From contig NZ_FODD01000008.1 in NCBI RefSeq assembly GCF_900110255.1, forward strand, positions 1 to 64,000: DNA of 64,000 nucleotides. The letters run 5' to 3'. This document shows, piece by piece, positions 8,691 through 17,526 of the stretch. Each line of letters opens with the position of its first letter. The stretch's first letter is position 1. The position numbers and the translations under genes are program-made. The notes below the pieces were generated by a model that did no database searches, was not told the DNA's origin, and was given only the letters and a program-made list of their open reading frames with translations. Source of the DNA: Actinacidiphila rubida (GTDB lineage Bacteria; Actinomycetota; Actinomycetes; Streptomycetales; Streptomycetaceae).

Positions 8691-9569
8691 ATGACACACG
8701 GGAGCGGGCGGGCCGACCCGCACTGCGCGATCGCGGCGGCGCTCGACGTCGTCGGCGACACCTGGACGCTGCTGATCGTGCGCGACATCGCCCGCGGGGT
8801 ACGGCGGTTCGACGGTCTCCGGGCCGAACTCGGCGTCTCCCGCAAGGTGCTGGCCGAGCGGCTGAAGGCGCTGGTGGCCGATGGCGTGCTGACCCGCGAG
8901 CCGTACCAGGAGCGCCCCGTCCGTCACGAGTACCTGCTGACCCCGCGCGGCCGCGCGCTGCTGCCGGTGCTGGTCGGCCTGCAGGACTGGGGCGACGGCT
9001 GGGTGCTGGGCGACGGCACCACCACCGCGACCGCCGGCCCCGGCTCCGAGGAGGCCGCGCGGGTGCGGGAGTTGACGGGGACGCGGCTGCCAGGGCTGCG
9101 GCTGCCCGGCGCCGCGGGCCTGGTGGACCCGGTGAGCGACCGGCAGCCGTTCACCGTCCTGTACTGCTTCCCCGGCGCCTACGCGCGACCGGAGTCCTAC
9201 CCGCCCGGCTGGTCCGCCATCCCGGGGGCGCCGGGCTGCACGCTGGAGTCCTGCACGTTCCGCGACCGGCTCGCCGAGTTCACCGCCGCGAGCGCCGCCG
9301 TGGTCGGCGTGAGCACACAACGCCCGGACGAGCAGGCGGAGTTCGCCGCCAAGGAACGGCTCGGCTTCCCGCTGCTCTCCGACGACGGGGCGGCGCTGAG
9401 CGCGGCCCTGCGGCTGCCGGTCTTCCGCACCGGGGGCGCGGTCCGCCTCAAGCGGCTGACGCTCGTCCTGGACGCGGACCGCACGGTCCGGGCCGCGCTC
9501 TACCCGGTCACGGACATCGCGGCGAGCGTCGGGGCCGCCCTGACGGCCGTGCGGGACGCGGCGTCCTGA
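8691..9569 (+). CDS. HxlR-family regulator fused to a peroxiredoxin domain
   Basis: A 292-residue two-domain protein. Residues 1-105 are an HxlR winged helix (HCAIAAALDVVGDTWTLLIV, then LGVSRKVLAERLKALVADG). Cys12 sits where redox-sensing HxlR proteins such as YodB/HypR keep their conserved cysteine. A Gly/Thr linker leads to a redoxin fold at about 125-292. Its PGCTLESCTFRD motif has Cys183 and Cys188 spaced like the peroxidatic/resolving pair of PrxQ/BCP; a further Cys159 is in LYCFPG. The combination suggests a peroxide- or electrophile-responsive repressor that also reduces the oxidant. It is divergent from an MFS pump and has GAGGGGCGAG ahead of the ATG. Confidence 0.85.
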   Translation: MTHGSGRADPHCAIAAALDVVGDTWTLLIVRDIARGVRRFDGLRAELGVSRKVLAERLKALVADGVLTREPYQERPVRHEYLLTPRGRALLPVLVGLQDWGDGWVLGDGTTTATAGPGSEEAARVRELTGTRLPGLRLPGAAGLVDPVSDRQPFTVLYCFPGAYARPESYPPGWSAIPGAPGCTLESCTFRDRLAEFTAASAAVVGVSTQRPDEQAEFAAKERLGFPLLSDDGAALSAALRLPVFRTGGAVRLKRLTLVLDADRTVRAALYPVTDIAASVGAALTAVRDAAS

Positions 9570-9610
9570 CCCGCCGCACCCGCGCCGCGCGTCCGGCCGC
9601 GGGCTCCCCC

Positions 9611-9641
9611 CCGCGCAGGGCTCTCACCGCGCAGGGCTCTC
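9611..9641. repeat. 15-bp tandem duplication
   Basis: CCGCGCAGGGCTCTC occurs twice, at 9611-9625 and 9627-9641, a period of 16. It lies between convergent genes (ends at 9569 and 9654). It looks like a small replication-slippage duplication with no stem structure that would make it a terminator. Confidence 0.7.
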
Positions 9642-9653
9642 CTCCTGTCCCCC

Positions 9654-11432
9654 TCAGTGGCGCGCCGCCGGCGGCTCCTGCTCCCACGCGGCCGCCTGAG
9701 CGGGCCCGGCGCCGAGCACCGCGCAGCGCAACCAGTGCTCGCCGGGCGGCAGGGAACCGGTGAGCGTCGGCAGGACGGTGCGCCGGGCGAGGACGTTGGT
9801 GCCGGGCAGGCACTCGATCACCGTGCCGGTGCGCCCGCCGTCGAGGTCGCGCAGCCCGCTCAGGTCGCCGGCCGCCGACACCGCGACCGCCGCGCCCTCG
9901 GCCTCGGTGCGCGGCCCCGGGCCGCCGTCGCGGTCGACGGCGAAGCCGCCCTCGGCGGTGTACAGCGCCCGGCCGGTGCGGATGCGGTGGGTGCGCAGGT
10001 GCCAGGGCGCGGACGCGCTGATCCAGCTGGTGATCTCCACGTCCGGCCAGGGGTGCCAGGTGGCGCACACCGTGCCGTCGGCCTCGGTCACCGCGTCCTC
10101 GCAGCGTTCACGCACCCGGAAGTGCACCGGCTCGCCCTCGTCGTCGCTGACCGCGAGCATCGAGTCGTACGCGCCGTGGACCAGGCCGAGTTCGTCCGCG
10201 GGCAGGCTGAAGCCGAAGCGGGTGGAGTAGGCGAACTTGGCGTACTTCGCGGACCCGCCGCGCACCCAGGCGTTGGACTGGCGGCCGCCGAGCAGCGTGA
10301 CGTCGCCGCCGGAGCGCATCAGCACCGCGCCGGCGGGCGGCTGCACGAGCGTGGCGGGCAGCTCGGCCGGCGGCTGCTCCTCGGCGGTCCAGAACGGGTC
10401 GCCGGCGGGCAGCGCCAGCGGCAGGAACGCCTTCATCGCCCAGTACGGCGACCCGGGCCCGTTGTACTGCTCGGCGACGCCGGGCTGCGGGTAGCCGTAG
10501 CCGATGGTCAGTACGCCGTGCGGCGAGGTCTGCGCGGTGCGCTCCCGCCACCACCTCAGGTGCCGCAGCAGCTGGCCCTTGACCTCGCCGGCCGGCAGGA
10601 CGCCGACGCCCGCGTAGGGCAGCCCGCCCCAGAACGCGCCCTGCGCGAAGCGGTAGGTGAGGCTGCGGCCGAACGGCACGGCGGCACCGTCGTCGGCGAA
10701 CCAGTGCCGGAAGCCGAGGGCGAACGCGGCGGCGCGCTCGCGGAACCGGGCGGCGCGGGCCGGGTCCTCGGCGCCGGCGAGCGCCGCGTAGACGAGGCCG
10801 TAGAAGTGCATGGCCCAGGGGATGTAGTAGTCGCGCTGCTCGGTGGCGCCGTCGGAGTACCAGCCGTCGGCGAGCGCGTAGGTCTCCAGCCGGTCCAGGC
10901 GGGCGTGCCGGGCCTCCCGGTCGTGGGCGACGCCCACCCGGTCCAGGCCCAGGCTGACCATGACGGGGAAGAAGTCCCAGTTGTTCGGGGCGTGGGTCCG
11001 GTCGAGGGCGGCGGTGAGCCATGCGGCGACGCGGTCGCGCTCCGCGCCGCTCAGCGGGTCCCACAGCCGCTCGGGGACCAGCGCGAGGGCGAAGCCGATC
11101 GCGGCGGTCTCGACCAGGCGCTGGTCGAGGTGGCCGGGGCGGCCCCAGTGGTCCGGGTGGGCGGGGTCGGTGCCGGCGGCCAGGCCCTGCGCCCACACGT
11201 CCCAGTGGGCGAAGTCGCCGCCGCCCGCGCCGAGCGGCGCCAGCCCCCACAGCGGGCGCGCGTAGCCCTCCAGGTCGGCGGCAGCGTCGTCGTGGTGGGC
11301 GATGTTCACGCCGAGGCGGATCCGGGCGCCGCTCTCCCCCGCGAACGGCACGAGGGGCTCGGCGAGTTCGCGCACGTAGTCCTGCAGGTCCTCGCGTGCC
11401 GCCGCCGGCCGTCCGTCCGCGCCCTGGGCCAT
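9654..11432 (-). CDS. DUF2264 family protein
   Basis: A 592-residue protein of the DUF2264 family. It has a helical N-terminal part rich in aromatic residues (NNWDFFPVMVSLGL, GWYSDGATEQRDYYIPWAMHFYG), like an (alpha/alpha)6 barrel, followed by a beta-rich C-terminal half (about 380-592). The fold resembles polysaccharide lyases and glycoside hydrolases, so a role in sugar or glycan catabolism is likely, but the activity is not established. There is no signal peptide, so it is cytoplasmic. The ATG is preceded by a weak GAGAGG. A LacI-like palindrome lies 30 bases upstream. Confidence 0.8.
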   Translation of the reverse strand: MAQGADGRPAAAREDLQDYVRELAEPLVPFAGESGARIRLGVNIAHHDDAAADLEGYARPLWGLAPLGAGGGDFAHWDVWAQGLAAGTDPAHPDHWGRPGHLDQRLVETAAIGFALALVPERLWDPLSGAERDRVAAWLTAALDRTHAPNNWDFFPVMVSLGLDRVGVAHDREARHARLDRLETYALADGWYSDGATEQRDYYIPWAMHFYGLVYAALAGAEDPARAARFRERAAAFALGFRHWFADDGAAVPFGRSLTYRFAQGAFWGGLPYAGVGVLPAGEVKGQLLRHLRWWRERTAQTSPHGVLTIGYGYPQPGVAEQYNGPGSPYWAMKAFLPLALPAGDPFWTAEEQPPAELPATLVQPPAGAVLMRSGGDVTLLGGRQSNAWVRGGSAKYAKFAYSTRFGFSLPADELGLVHGAYDSMLAVSDDEGEPVHFRVRERCEDAVTEADGTVCATWHPWPDVEITSWISASAPWHLRTHRIRTGRALYTAEGGFAVDRDGGPGPRTEAEGAAVAVSAAGDLSGLRDLDGGRTGTVIECLPGTNVLARRTVLPTLTGSLPPGEHWLRCAVLGAGPAQAAAWEQEPPAARH

Positions 11433-11461
11433 TCCGGCCGCCTCTCTCGTCGGAATCAGAA

Positions 11462-11481
11462 GTTGCGACAACTTTCGCAAC
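11462..11481. promoter_or_regulatory. LacI-like operator upstream of the DUF2264 gene
   Basis: GTTGCGA and TCGCAAC are exact reverse complements separated by CAACTT. A shifted palindrome, AAGTTG-CGA-CAACTT (11460-11474), overlaps it. The site sits 30-50 bp before the DUF2264 start, where a repressor would block transcription. The CGAAAG/CTTTCG style resembles operators of LacI-type sugar repressors in streptomycetes. No LacI gene lies in the window, so the regulator would be encoded elsewhere. Confidence 0.5.
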
Positions 11482-11556
11482 GTCTCGCGCCCGCCGTCAA
11501 CGCCCGCGCCCCGGGAGCCTCCGGCCGCCCGGCGCCCCCGGCGGCCGCGCACGCGA

Positions 11557-11597
11557 AAGGCCGGTGGCCACCGCGTGCTGCGGTGGCCACCGGCCTT
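11557..11597 (-). terminator. hairpin terminator of the SUF operon
   Basis: An 18-bp perfect stem, AAGGCCGGTGGCCACCGC pairing with its complement across a 5-base loop (GTGCT). It lies 50 bp beyond the stop of sufT, the last gene of the leftward SUF operon, and separates that operon from the DUF2264 promoter. There is no clear T-run, as is usual in high-GC actinobacteria. Confidence 0.8.
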
Positions 11598-11647
11598 CGG
11601 AGAACGGACGGGCGGGCGCCCGGGGGCACCGCGCCGGAAGGGACGCC

Positions 11648-11986
11648 TCAGACGTTGAAGCCCAGGGCGCGCAGCTGCTCGCGGCCGTCGTCGGTGATCT
11701 TGTCGGGACCCCACGGCGGCATCCAGACCCAGTTGATCTTCAGGTCGTTGACGATGCCCTCGGTGGCGGTCTTCGCCTGCTCCTCGATCACGTCCGTGAG
11801 GGGGCACGCGGCGGAGGTCAGGGTCATGTCCAGGGTGGCGACGTTGCCGTCGTCGACGTGGATCCCGTAGATCAGGCCCAGGTTGACGACGTCGATGCCC
11901 AGCTCGGGGTCGACGACGTCGTACAGCGCCTCGCGGATCTCTTCCTCGGAGGCCGGCTTGAGGGCGACCTCGGTGTTCTCGCTCAT
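11648..11986 (-). CDS. sufT: SufT-type MIP18/DUF59 iron-sulfur assembly factor
   Basis: A 112-residue MIP18/DUF59 domain protein. Landmarks are REALYDVVDPELGIDVVNLGLIYG and TLTSAACPLTDVIEEQ, which contains the conserved Cys near residue 61. The family helps mature Fe-S proteins in the cytoplasm. It is the last gene of the SUF operon, 10 bp after sufU, and is followed by a strong hairpin. The length is typical. Confidence 0.92.
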   Translation of the reverse strand: MSENTEVALKPASEEEIREALYDVVDPELGIDVVNLGLIYGIHVDDGNVATLDMTLTSAACPLTDVIEEQAKTATEGIVNDLKINWVWMPPWGPDKITDDGREQLRALGFNV

Positions 11987-11996
11987 GCGGTCTCCT

Positions 11997-12452
11997 TTAC
12001 TTTCCCGCCGTGCCGGACAGCGCCTGCGCGGTCGCGTCCTTCCACGCCATCCAGCTCAGCAGCGCGCACTTCACGCGCGCCGGGTACTTGGAGACGCCGG
12101 CGAACGCCACCGCGTCCTCCAGCACCTCCTCCATCGCGTCGTCCGGCTCGATCTGCCCCTTGGACTGCATCAGCTCCAGGAAGGTCTCCTGGATCTTCTG
12201 CGCTTCGCCCACGTCCTTGCCGACCAGCAGTTCGTTCAGCACCGACGCGCTGGCCTGGCTGATGGAGCAGCCCTGGCCCTCGTACGACACGTCGCCGATC
12301 ACGGTGCCGTCCATCCGCACGCGCAGCGTGATCTCGTCGCCGCAGGTCGGATTGACGTGGTGCACCTCGGCCTGGCCGTCGCGCAGGCCGCGGCCGTGCG
12401 GGTGCTTGTAGTGGTCCAGGATGACGTCCTGGTACATCGAGTCGAGCTTCAC
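11997..12452 (-). CDS. sufU: SufU, zinc-dependent sulfurtransferase for SufS
   Basis: A 151-residue IscU-like SUF protein that accepts persulfide sulfur from SufS and passes it to SufBCD. It opens MYQDVILDHYKHPHGRG. The zinc/sulfur ligands expected in the family are present: Cys in NPTCGDE, Cys in GQGCSIS and Cys in ARVKCAL, with the acidic residue after the first Cys. The GTG start gives the usual length; an internal ATG five codons later is possible. It begins 13 bp after sufS. Confidence 0.93.
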   Translation of the reverse strand: MKLDSMYQDVILDHYKHPHGRGLRDGQAEVHHVNPTCGDEITLRVRMDGTVIGDVSYEGQGCSISQASASVLNELLVGKDVGEAQKIQETFLELMQSKGQIEPDDAMEEVLEDAVAFAGVSKYPARVKCALLSWMAWKDATAQALSGTAGK

Positions 12453-12465
12453 AGCAGCACCGCCA

Positions 12466-13743
12466 TCAACCGAAGAAGTTCCGGACCTGCTCCAGCCCGT
12501 CGACCAGGGCGTCGACCTCGCCCGGGGTGGAGTACAGATAGAACGACGCCCGCGTGGTCGCAGGAATTCCGTAGCGCAGGCACACCGGGCGGGCGCAGTG
12601 GTGGCCGACCCGCACCGCGATGCCCTGCTCGTCCAGCACCTGGCCCACGTCGTGCGGGTGGATGTCGCCGAGCGTGAAGGAGATCGCCGCGCCGCGGTCC
12701 TCGCCGGTGGCGGGGCCGACGATCTGCAGCGTCGGCACCTCCAGCAGCCGGCGCACCGCGTACTCGGTGATCGCGTGCTCGTGCGCGGCGATGTTCTCCA
12801 TGCCGATCGCGGTCAGGTAGTCCACGGCCGCGCCCAGGCCCACGGCCTGCGCGATCGGCGGGGTGCCGGCCTCGAACTTGTGCGGCGCGGGCGCGTAGGT
12901 GGAGGAGTGCATCGACACGGTCTCGATCATCTCGCCGCCGCCGAGGAAGGGCGGCAGGTCCTCCAGCAGCTCCTGGCGGCCCCACAGCACGCCGATGCCC
13001 GTCGGGCCGAGCATCTTGTGGCCGGTGAAGGCCACGAAGTCGGCGCCGAGCGCCTGCACGTCCAGCACCATGTGCGGGGCGGCCTGCGAGGCGTCGATGA
13101 GCACCAGCGCGCCGACGTCCTGGGCGCGGCGCACGATCGCCTCGACCGGGTTGACGGTGCCCAGGATGTTGGAGACCAGCACGAAGGAGACGATCTTGGT
13201 CTTCTCCGTGATGACCTGCTCGATGTCCGACAGGTCGAGGCGGCCGTCGTCGGTCAGGCCGAACCACTTCAGCTTCGCGCCGGTGCGCTGCGACAGCAGC
13301 TGCCACGGCACGATGTTGGAGTGGTGCTCCATCTCCGTGATGACGATCTCGGTGTCGCGGTCCACCCGGTAGGGCTCGTCGGCCCAGCCGAGCATGTTCG
13401 CCACGAGGTTCAGCGACTCGGAGGCGTTCTTGGTGAAGATGACCTCGTCGCGGCTGGGCGCGTTGATGAACGCCGCGACCTTGTCGCGGGCGCCCTCGTA
13501 GAGCGCGGTGGCCTCCTCGGCGAGCACGTGCACGCCACGGTGGACGTTGGCGTTGTGCCGTTCGTAGTACGCGCTGAGCACGTCGAGCACCTGGCGCGGC
13601 TTCTGCGAGGTCGCCGCGTTGTCCAGGTACACGAGCTTGCGGTCGCCGTGGACCAGGCGGTCCAGCACCGGGAAGTCCTTGCGGATCGCCTCGGTGTCGA
13701 GGAGGCCGGGCAGCGCCAGGCCGGCGGACGAGGTGGTTGTCAC
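12466..13743 (-). CDS. sufS: SufS-type (group II) cysteine desulfurase
   Basis: A 425-residue PLP enzyme that converts cysteine to alanine and a protein-bound persulfide for cluster building. Visible are LVYLDNAATSQKPRQVL, NVHRGVHVLAEEAT, EHHSNIVPWQ, DASQAAPHM, the PLP lysine in FTGHKMLGPTGIG, and the active Cys in GHHCARPVCLRYG near the C-terminus. Its GTG start overlaps the sufC stop by 4 bp (GTGA), so the two are translationally coupled. Confidence 0.95.
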   Translation of the reverse strand: MTTTSSAGLALPGLLDTEAIRKDFPVLDRLVHGDRKLVYLDNAATSQKPRQVLDVLSAYYERHNANVHRGVHVLAEEATALYEGARDKVAAFINAPSRDEVIFTKNASESLNLVANMLGWADEPYRVDRDTEIVITEMEHHSNIVPWQLLSQRTGAKLKWFGLTDDGRLDLSDIEQVITEKTKIVSFVLVSNILGTVNPVEAIVRRAQDVGALVLIDASQAAPHMVLDVQALGADFVAFTGHKMLGPTGIGVLWGRQELLEDLPPFLGGGEMIETVSMHSSTYAPAPHKFEAGTPPIAQAVGLGAAVDYLTAIGMENIAAHEHAITEYAVRRLLEVPTLQIVGPATGEDRGAAISFTLGDIHPHDVGQVLDEQGIAVRVGHHCARPVCLRYGIPATTRASFYLYSTPGEVDALVDGLEQVRNFFG

Positions 13744-14504
13744 GCGGAAGCGCCACCCTTCACGTAGGACTCGTAGCCCTCTTCCTCGAGCTTGTCGGCC
13801 AGCTCGGCGCCGCCGGACTCGGCGACCCGGCCGCCCACGAAGACGTGCACGAAGTCGGGCTTGATGTAGCGCAGGATGCGCGTGTAGTGGGTGATCAGCA
13901 GGGTGCCGGTCTCGCCGGTCTCGCGCACCCGGTTGACGCCCTCGGAGACGATGCGCAGGGCGTCGACGTCGAGGCCGGAGTCGGTCTCGTCGAGGATCGC
14001 GACCTGCGGCTTGAGCAGTTCGAGCTGGAGGATCTCGTGGCGCTTCTTCTCACCGCCGGAGAAGCCCTCGTTGACGTTGCGCTCGGCGAAGGAGGGGTCC
14101 ATGTGGAGCCGCTCCATCGTCTCCTTGACCTCCTTGACCCACGTGCGCAGCTTGGGGGCCTCGCCGCGGATGGCGGTGGCCGAGGTGCGCAGGAAGTTGG
14201 AGACGGAGACGCCGGGGACCTCGACCGGGTACTGCATGGCGAGGAAGACGCCGGCCCGGGCACGCTCGTCGACGGTCATGGCGAGGACGTCCTCGCCGTC
14301 GAGGGTGACGGTGCCGCTGGTGACGGTGTACTTGGGGTGACCGGCGAGCGAGTAGGCGAGAGTGGACTTGCCTGAGCCGTTCGGGCCCATGATGGCGTGC
14401 GTCTCGCCCTGCTTCACGGTCAGGTCGACGCCCTTGAGGATCTCCTTCGTGGCGTTGTCGGCCTCGACGGTGACGTGCAGGTCGCGAATTTCAAGCGTGG
14501 CCAT
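13740..14504 (-). CDS. sufC: SufC, ABC ATPase of the SufBCD scaffold
   Basis: A 254-residue ATPase that powers cluster assembly on SufB-SufD. It has Walker A GPNGSGKST, the signature FSGGEKKRHEILQ and Walker B VAILDETDSGLD. The ATG at 14504 (MATLEIRDLHV) fits the family start; an upstream in-frame start would add 16 residues of low quality. It follows the Rieske gene by 7 bp and overlaps sufS. Confidence 0.95.
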   Translation of the reverse strand: MATLEIRDLHVTVEADNATKEILKGVDLTVKQGETHAIMGPNGSGKSTLAYSLAGHPKYTVTSGTVTLDGEDVLAMTVDERARAGVFLAMQYPVEVPGVSVSNFLRTSATAIRGEAPKLRTWVKEVKETMERLHMDPSFAERNVNEGFSGGEKKRHEILQLELLKPQVAILDETDSGLDVDALRIVSEGVNRVRETGETGTLLITHYTRILRYIKPDFVHVFVGGRVAESGGAELADKLEEEGYESYVKGGASA

Positions 14505-14511
14505 GGGTGAC

Positions 14512-14856
14512 TCAGGACTCCTGGGTGACGGAGACGAGCACGTCGTCCCCAATGATCTTGACGGGGTAAACGGGGACCGGCCGCGTGGCGGGCAGCCCGG
14601 ACGGCTTGCCGGTGCGCAGGTCGAAGCTGGAGCCGTGCAGCCAGCACTCGATCTGGCAGTCCTCCACCTCGCCCTCGGACAGCGACACGTTGGCGTGCGA
14701 GCAGATGTCGTTGATCGCGAACACCTCGCCCTCGGTGCGGACGACGGAGACGGGCACGCCGTCGACCTCCACCCGGTGCGGTGTGTCGTCCTCGAGCTGG
14801 CTGAGCGCGCAGACCCGGGCGAAGCCGACCGGTGCGCCCTGCTCCGTGCTGGTCAT
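14512..14856 (-). CDS. Rieske [2Fe-2S] ferredoxin embedded in the SUF operon
   Basis: A 114-residue Rieske protein of the NirD/dioxygenase-ferredoxin type. The cluster ligands are in CSHANVSLS (Cys-x-His) and CWLHGSSFDL (Cys-x2-His). There is no signal peptide or membrane anchor, so it is soluble and cytoplasmic. Its ATG overlaps the sufD stop (ATGA). Placement between sufD and sufC is conserved in actinobacterial SUF operons and suggests an electron-transfer role in cluster assembly, though a defined function is not established. Confidence 0.9.
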   Translation of the reverse strand: MTSTEQGAPVGFARVCALSQLEDDTPHRVEVDGVPVSVVRTEGEVFAINDICSHANVSLSEGEVEDCQIECWLHGSSFDLRTGKPSGLPATRPVPVYPVKIIGDDVLVSVTQES

Positions 14857-16046
14857 CCGACCGACGCCTCCAGTTCGGCGTCGATGCTCGCCATCAGGCG
14901 CTCCTCCAGGTCGGCCAGGCCGATCTGCTGGACGAGCTCGCCGAAGAAGCCGCGGACCACCAGGCGGCGGGCCTCTTCGGCACCGATGCCGCGGGACATC
15001 AGGTAGAACAGCTGCTCGTCGTCGAAGCGGCCGGTCGCGGAGGCGTGGCCGGCGCCGACGATCTCGCCGGTCTCGATCTCCAGGTTCGGCACCGAGTCGA
15101 CCCGCGCCCCGTCGGTGAGCACGAGGTTGCGGTTCAGCTCGTAGGTGTCGGTGCCCTCGGCGGCGGCCCGGATGAGCACGTCGCCGATCCACACCGCGTG
15201 CGCGTCCTGGCCCTGCAGCGCGCCCTTGTAGGCGACGTTGGACCGGCAGTGCGGGGTGTCGTGGTCGATGAAGAGCCGGTGCTCCTGGTGCTGGCCCTGG
15301 TCGGTGAAGTACAGGCCGAACAGCTCGGCCTCACCGCCGGGCGCGCCGTAGATCACCCGCGGGTGCAGCCGGACCACGTCGCCGCCGAAGGTGACGACCA
15401 CGGACTTGAACGTGGCGTCGCGGCCGATCAGCGCGGTGTGCTGGGCGACGTGCACCGCGGTGTCGTCCCAGTCCTGCACGGAGACCACGGTGAGCTTGGC
15501 GCCGTCGCCGACGAGGAACTCCACGTTGGCCGCGAGCGTGGCGTCGCCGGTGTGGTCGATGACGACCACGGCCTCGGCGAACGCGCCCAGCTCCACGACC
15601 TGGTGGCCGAAGACGACGCCGCCCTCGCCGTGCACGGCGATCCGCACCGGCTCGGTGAGCACCGCGTCCTTGGGAACGGTGATCACCGACGCCTTCTCGA
15701 AGGCGCTGAACGCCTGGGCGACGACCCGGTCGACGGGCTTGCCGGCCTTGCCGATGCGCGGGTCGGTGCGGTCCACGGTCTCGACGGTGACGCCGTCGGG
15801 CGCGGTGACCTCGACGCGCAGGCCGCCGGTGGCCTCGGCGGTGCCGTCGTGCAGGCCGCGCAGCCGCTCCAGCGGCGTGAACCGCCACTCCTCCTCGCGG
15901 CCGTGCGGCACGGGGAAGTCGGCGACGTCGTAGGACGGGGCCGCGCTGACCCGGGCATCGGTGGGCTGGGCCGGCGTCTCGGCCGGCCGCCCCACCGTGA
16001 TGGCACCGTCGGTGGTGCTGCCCGCCGCAGGGGTGTTCTCAGCCAT
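14853..16046 (-). CDS. sufD: SufD, Fe-S scaffold subunit
   Basis: A 397-residue SufBD-family protein and partner of SufB and SufC in the scaffold complex. It has a low-complexity N-terminus, DFPVPHGREEEWRFTPLERL near residue 45, a beta-helical core, and the C-terminal [20 protein letters not shown] shared with SufB. It ends overlapping the Rieske start by 4 bp. A 58-bp gap separates it from sufB. Confidence 0.95.
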   Translation of the reverse strand: MAENTPAAGSTTDGAITVGRPAETPAQPTDARVSAAPSYDVADFPVPHGREEEWRFTPLERLRGLHDGTAEATGGLRVEVTAPDGVTVETVDRTDPRIGKAGKPVDRVVAQAFSAFEKASVITVPKDAVLTEPVRIAVHGEGGVVFGHQVVELGAFAEAVVVIDHTGDATLAANVEFLVGDGAKLTVVSVQDWDDTAVHVAQHTALIGRDATFKSVVVTFGGDVVRLHPRVIYGAPGGEAELFGLYFTDQGQHQEHRLFIDHDTPHCRSNVAYKGALQGQDAHAVWIGDVLIRAAAEGTDTYELNRNLVLTDGARVDSVPNLEIETGEIVGAGHASATGRFDDEQLFYLMSRGIGAEEARRLVVRGFFGELVQQIGLADLEERLMASIDAELEASVG

Positions 16047-16104
16047 GGCGTGTCGTACTGCTCTCTTTCCGGGTGTACGTCGAAGGTGAGGGGGCGGGTG
16101 CCGG

Positions 16105-17526
16105 CTAGCCGACCGCGCCTTCCATCTGCAGCTCGATCAGGCGGTTGAGCTCCAGGGCGTACTCCATCGGGAGCTCCTTGGCGATCGGCTCGACGAAGCC
16201 GCGCACGATCATCGCCATGGCCTCGAACTCGGTCATGCCGCGGCTCATCAGGTAGAAGAGCTGGTCGTCGGAGACCTTGGAGACGGTCGCCTCGTGGCCC
16301 ATGGACACGTCGTCCTCGCGGACGTCCACGTAGGGGTAGGTGTCCGAGCGCGAGATGGTGTCCACCAGCAGCGCGTCGCACAGCACGTTGGACTTCGATC
16401 CGGCCGCGCCCTCGCCGATCTCGATCAGGCCGCGGTAGGAGGTCCGGCCGCCGCCGCGCGCCACCGACTTGGAGACGATGTTCGACGACGTGTTGGGCGC
16501 CATGTGCACCATCTTGGCGCCGGCGTCCTGGTGCTGGCCCTCGCCGGCGAACGCGATGGACAGCGTCTCGCCCTTGGCGTGCTCGCCCATCAGGTACACG
16601 GCCGGGTACTTCATGGTGACCTTGGAACCGATGTTGCCGTCGACCCACTCCATGGTCGCGCCCTCGTACGCCACGGCGCGCTTGGTGACCAGGTTGTAGA
16701 CGTTGTTCGACCAGTTCTGGATCGTCGTGTAGCGGCAGCGGCCGCCCTTCTTCACGATGATCTCCACGACCGCGGAGTGCAGCGAGTCCGACTTGTAGAT
16801 CGGCGCGGTGCAGCCCTCGACGTAGTGGACGTAGGCGTCCTCGTCGACGATGATCAGCGTCCGCTCGAACTGGCCCATGTTCTCGGTGTTGATCCGGAAG
16901 TAGGCCTGCAGCGGGATCTCGACGTGCACACCCTTCGGCACGTAGATGAAGGAGCCGCCGGACCACACCGCCGTGTTCAGCGACGCGAACTTGTTGTCGC
17001 CGGCCGGGATGACGGTGCCGAAGTACTCCTGGAACAGCTCGGGGTGCTCCTTGAGCGCGGTGTCGGTGTCCAGGAAGATGACGCCCTGCTCCTCCAGGTC
17101 CTCGCGGATCTGGTGGTAGACGACCTCGGACTCGTACTGCGCGGCGACACCGGCGACCAGGCGCTGCTTCTCCGCCTCGGGGATGCCGAGCTTGTCGTAG
17201 GTGTTCCTGATGTCCTCCGGCAGGTCCTCCCAGGACTCGGCCTGCTTCTCGGTGGACCGGACGAAGTACTTGATGTTGTCGAAGTCGATGCCGGTGAGGT
17301 CGGACCCCCAGGTCGGCATCGGCTTCTTGCCGAACAGCCGCAGGCCCTTGAGCCGCAGCTTCAGCATCCAGTCCGGTTCCGACTTCTTCGCGGAGATGTC
17401 GCGGACGACGTCCTCGGAGAGACCGCGCTTGGCGGCGGACCCGGCGACGTCGGAGTCGGCCCAGCCGTACTCGTAGGTGCCGATGCCCTCGAGCTCCGGG
17501 TGAGTGGTCTCCGTGGGAGCAGTCAT
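16105..17526 (-). CDS. sufB: SufB, Fe-S scaffold subunit
   Basis: A 473-residue core scaffold on which the nascent cluster is built with SufC and SufD. Typical segments include [76 protein letters not shown] and [20 protein letters not shown]. The length is as expected and no intein is inserted. Its ATG overlaps the sufR stop by 4 bp (ATGA), so repressor and scaffold are translationally coupled. Confidence 0.96.
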   Translation of the reverse strand: MTAPTETTHPELEGIGTYEYGWADSDVAGSAAKRGLSEDVVRDISAKKSEPDWMLKLRLKGLRLFGKKPMPTWGSDLTGIDFDNIKYFVRSTEKQAESWEDLPEDIRNTYDKLGIPEAEKQRLVAGVAAQYESEVVYHQIREDLEEQGVIFLDTDTALKEHPELFQEYFGTVIPAGDNKFASLNTAVWSGGSFIYVPKGVHVEIPLQAYFRINTENMGQFERTLIIVDEDAYVHYVEGCTAPIYKSDSLHSAVVEIIVKKGGRCRYTTIQNWSNNVYNLVTKRAVAYEGATMEWVDGNIGSKVTMKYPAVYLMGEHAKGETLSIAFAGEGQHQDAGAKMVHMAPNTSSNIVSKSVARGGGRTSYRGLIEIGEGAAGSKSNVLCDALLVDTISRSDTYPYVDVREDDVSMGHEATVSKVSDDQLFYLMSRGMTEFEAMAMIVRGFVEPIAKELPMEYALELNRLIELQMEGAVG

